A DNA stretch of 32,169 nucleotides, taken from the NCBI GenBank assembly GCA_030524555.1, contig JAUNGK010000012.1, positions 1 through 32,169 on the forward strand. The letters are read 5' to 3'. Positions within the stretch are counted from its first letter, which is position 1. Each line of letters opens with the position of its first letter. Both the position numbers and the translations under genes were made by a program. This DNA comes from Bacillota bacterium (GTDB lineage Bacteria; Bacillota; Clostridia; Lachnospirales; Lachnospiraceae). This document shows positions 31,349 to 32,169 of the stretch, piece after piece. The notes below the pieces were generated by a model. The model did no database searches, was not told the origin of the DNA, and worked only from the letters and a program-made list of their open reading frames with translations.

Positions 31349-32131
31349 ATGCATTTTCATGTACTCACTTTATTTCCTGAAATGATTATGCAGGGTCTTG
31401 ATACCAGTATTATCGGAAGGGCCATTGCGAAAGGGATCATATCGCTGGAAGCGGTGAACATCAGGGATTATACAACCAACAAGCATGGGAAGGTGGATGA
31501 TTATCCTTATGGAGGCGGAGCCGGAATGCTGATGCAGGCCCAGCCTGTTTATGATACATGGAAAGCGGTGTCTGACCAAATAGATGCACAGGGCCGGGAA
31601 GGGAAAAAAACCAGGGTAATCTATGTGACTCCTCAGGGACAGACCTTCAATCAGTCCATGGCAAAGGAATATGCAAAGGAAGAGGATTTGATCTTTTTAT
31701 GCGGTCATTATGAAGGAATCGACGAGCGGGTTTTAGAGGAAATTGTTACCGATTATGTTTCTATCGGAGATTATGTGTTGACAGGCGGTGAACTGCCTGC
31801 AATGGTTATGATTGATGCCATTTCCAGAATGGTGCCTGAGGTTCTTGGTAATGAGGATTCCGGCGAAACGGAAAGCTTCAGCAATTATCTGCTGGAGTAC
31901 CCTCAATATTCAAGACCGGAGGTCTTTAGGGGAAAGGAAGTGCCGAAGGTGCTTTTGTCCGGTGATCACAAAAAGGTGGATGAATGGCGGCTGGAGCAGT
32001 CCATTGAGAGAACCAGGAAGCAAAGAAGCGACCTGTACGAAAAATGGGAAAAGGAAAACCAGGACTACTTTATTAAGAAGGCAAAGCGTGAGGCACGAAA
32101 GCGGAAAAAGGCGTGCAAAAGCCAAGTGTGA
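31349..32131 (+). CDS. trmD: tRNA (guanine-N1-)-methyltransferase
   Basis: TrmD methylates G37 of tRNAs with S-adenosylmethionine and prevents frameshifts. The 260-residue protein has MHFHVLTLFPEMI at the N-terminus, the knot motifs YPYGGGAGMLMQAQPV and CGHYEGIDERV, and SIGDYVLTGGELPAMVMIDA, the cofactor loop. The last ten or so residues are strongly basic (KKAKREARKRKKA). I start at ATG 31349, the family start, not at the upstream in-frame ATG 31319, because AAAAGGAG lies eight bases before it. rplS would be the usual next gene and is not in view. Confidence 0.97.
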   Translation: MHFHVLTLFPEMIMQGLDTSIIGRAIAKGIISLEAVNIRDYTTNKHGKVDDYPYGGGAGMLMQAQPVYDTWKAVSDQIDAQGREGKKTRVIYVTPQGQTFNQSMAKEYAKEEDLIFLCGHYEGIDERVLEEIVTDYVSIGDYVLTGGELPAMVMIDAISRMVPEVLGNEDSGETESFSNYLLEYPQYSRPEVFRGKEVPKVLLSGDHKKVDEWRLEQSIERTRKQRSDLYEKWEKENQDYFIKKAKREARKRKKACKSQV

Positions 32132-32140
32132 AAATAATTG

Positions 32141-32169
32141 TTGCAATTTATCCCATCATGTGATAAAGT
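32141..32169 (+). promoter_or_regulatory. Probable sigma-A promoter at the right-hand edge
   Basis: TTGCAA (32141-32146), 17 bases and TAAAGT (32164-32169) match sigma-A. It ends on the last base of the window and may drive the next gene (rplS is usual after trmD), which cannot be seen. Confidence 0.45.

Noticed and set aside
1..32169. CRISPR, tRNA, rRNA, insertion sequence or phage signals
   Set aside because: No repeated spacers, cloverleaf genes, transposase or integrase frames, or terminal repeats were noticed by reading; a dedicated search was not possible.

Overview
The window looks like a chromosomal segment of a low-GC Gram-positive anaerobe, most likely class Clostridia and probably Lachnospiraceae. 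The evidence is protein flavour and gene order: tmcAL beside pta-ackA, then DUF177-rpmF, plsX-acpP-rnc-smc-ftsY and ylxM-ffh-rpsP-khpA-rimM-trmD. Strong purine-rich ribosome binding sites, sigma-A type promoters, lipoproteins with Gram-positive style lipoboxes and an acetate-forming pta-ackA pair all agree. No tRNA, rRNA, CRISPR array, insertion sequence or phage gene was seen. Coding density is very high and no gene-free stretch exceeds 300 bases; the longest gap is about 186 bases.

Layout. 1-921: 3' part of an AT-rich AAA/DUF4143-type ATPase gene cut by the window edge. 953-6368: a three-gene envelope cassette of HlyD-like adaptor, a two-helix protein resembling a lone MacB periplasmic core, and a lipoprotein joining a propeller-like half to a solute-binding-protein half. 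6429-8503: tcdA (tRNA t6A cyclisation) and a membrane diguanylate cyclase. 8507-9799 (minus strand): tmcAL, the only clear minus-strand gene. 9986-12222: pta-ackA. 12384-13093: DUF177-rpmF behind a perfect consensus promoter. 13178-17444: an ECF sigma factor, its probable anti-sigma factor and two lipoproteins, one with a transglutaminase fold. 17623-24106: plsX-acpP-rnc-smc-ftsY. 24166-28344: ilvA, a YitT-family membrane protein, a membrane-anchored GH25 lysozyme and an AraC regulator. 28445-32131: ylxM-ffh-rpsP-khpA-rimM-trmD, with a promoter beginning at the right-hand edge.

How it fits together. The core is housekeeping: acetate/ATP production, phospholipid initiation, chromosome condensation, co-translational targeting (SMC, FtsY, YlxM, Ffh), ribosome assembly and tRNA modification. 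Two accessory blocks, the ECF/lipoprotein module and the ilvA-yitT-GH25-araC block, sit inside gene orders that are contiguous in many Firmicutes. Together with the left-hand cassette these are the places where new biology is most plausible. I did not find a clear new defence or mobile system. The best candidates for something undescribed are the HlyD/MacB-core/propeller-SBP cassette and the ECF-transglutaminase lipoprotein module.
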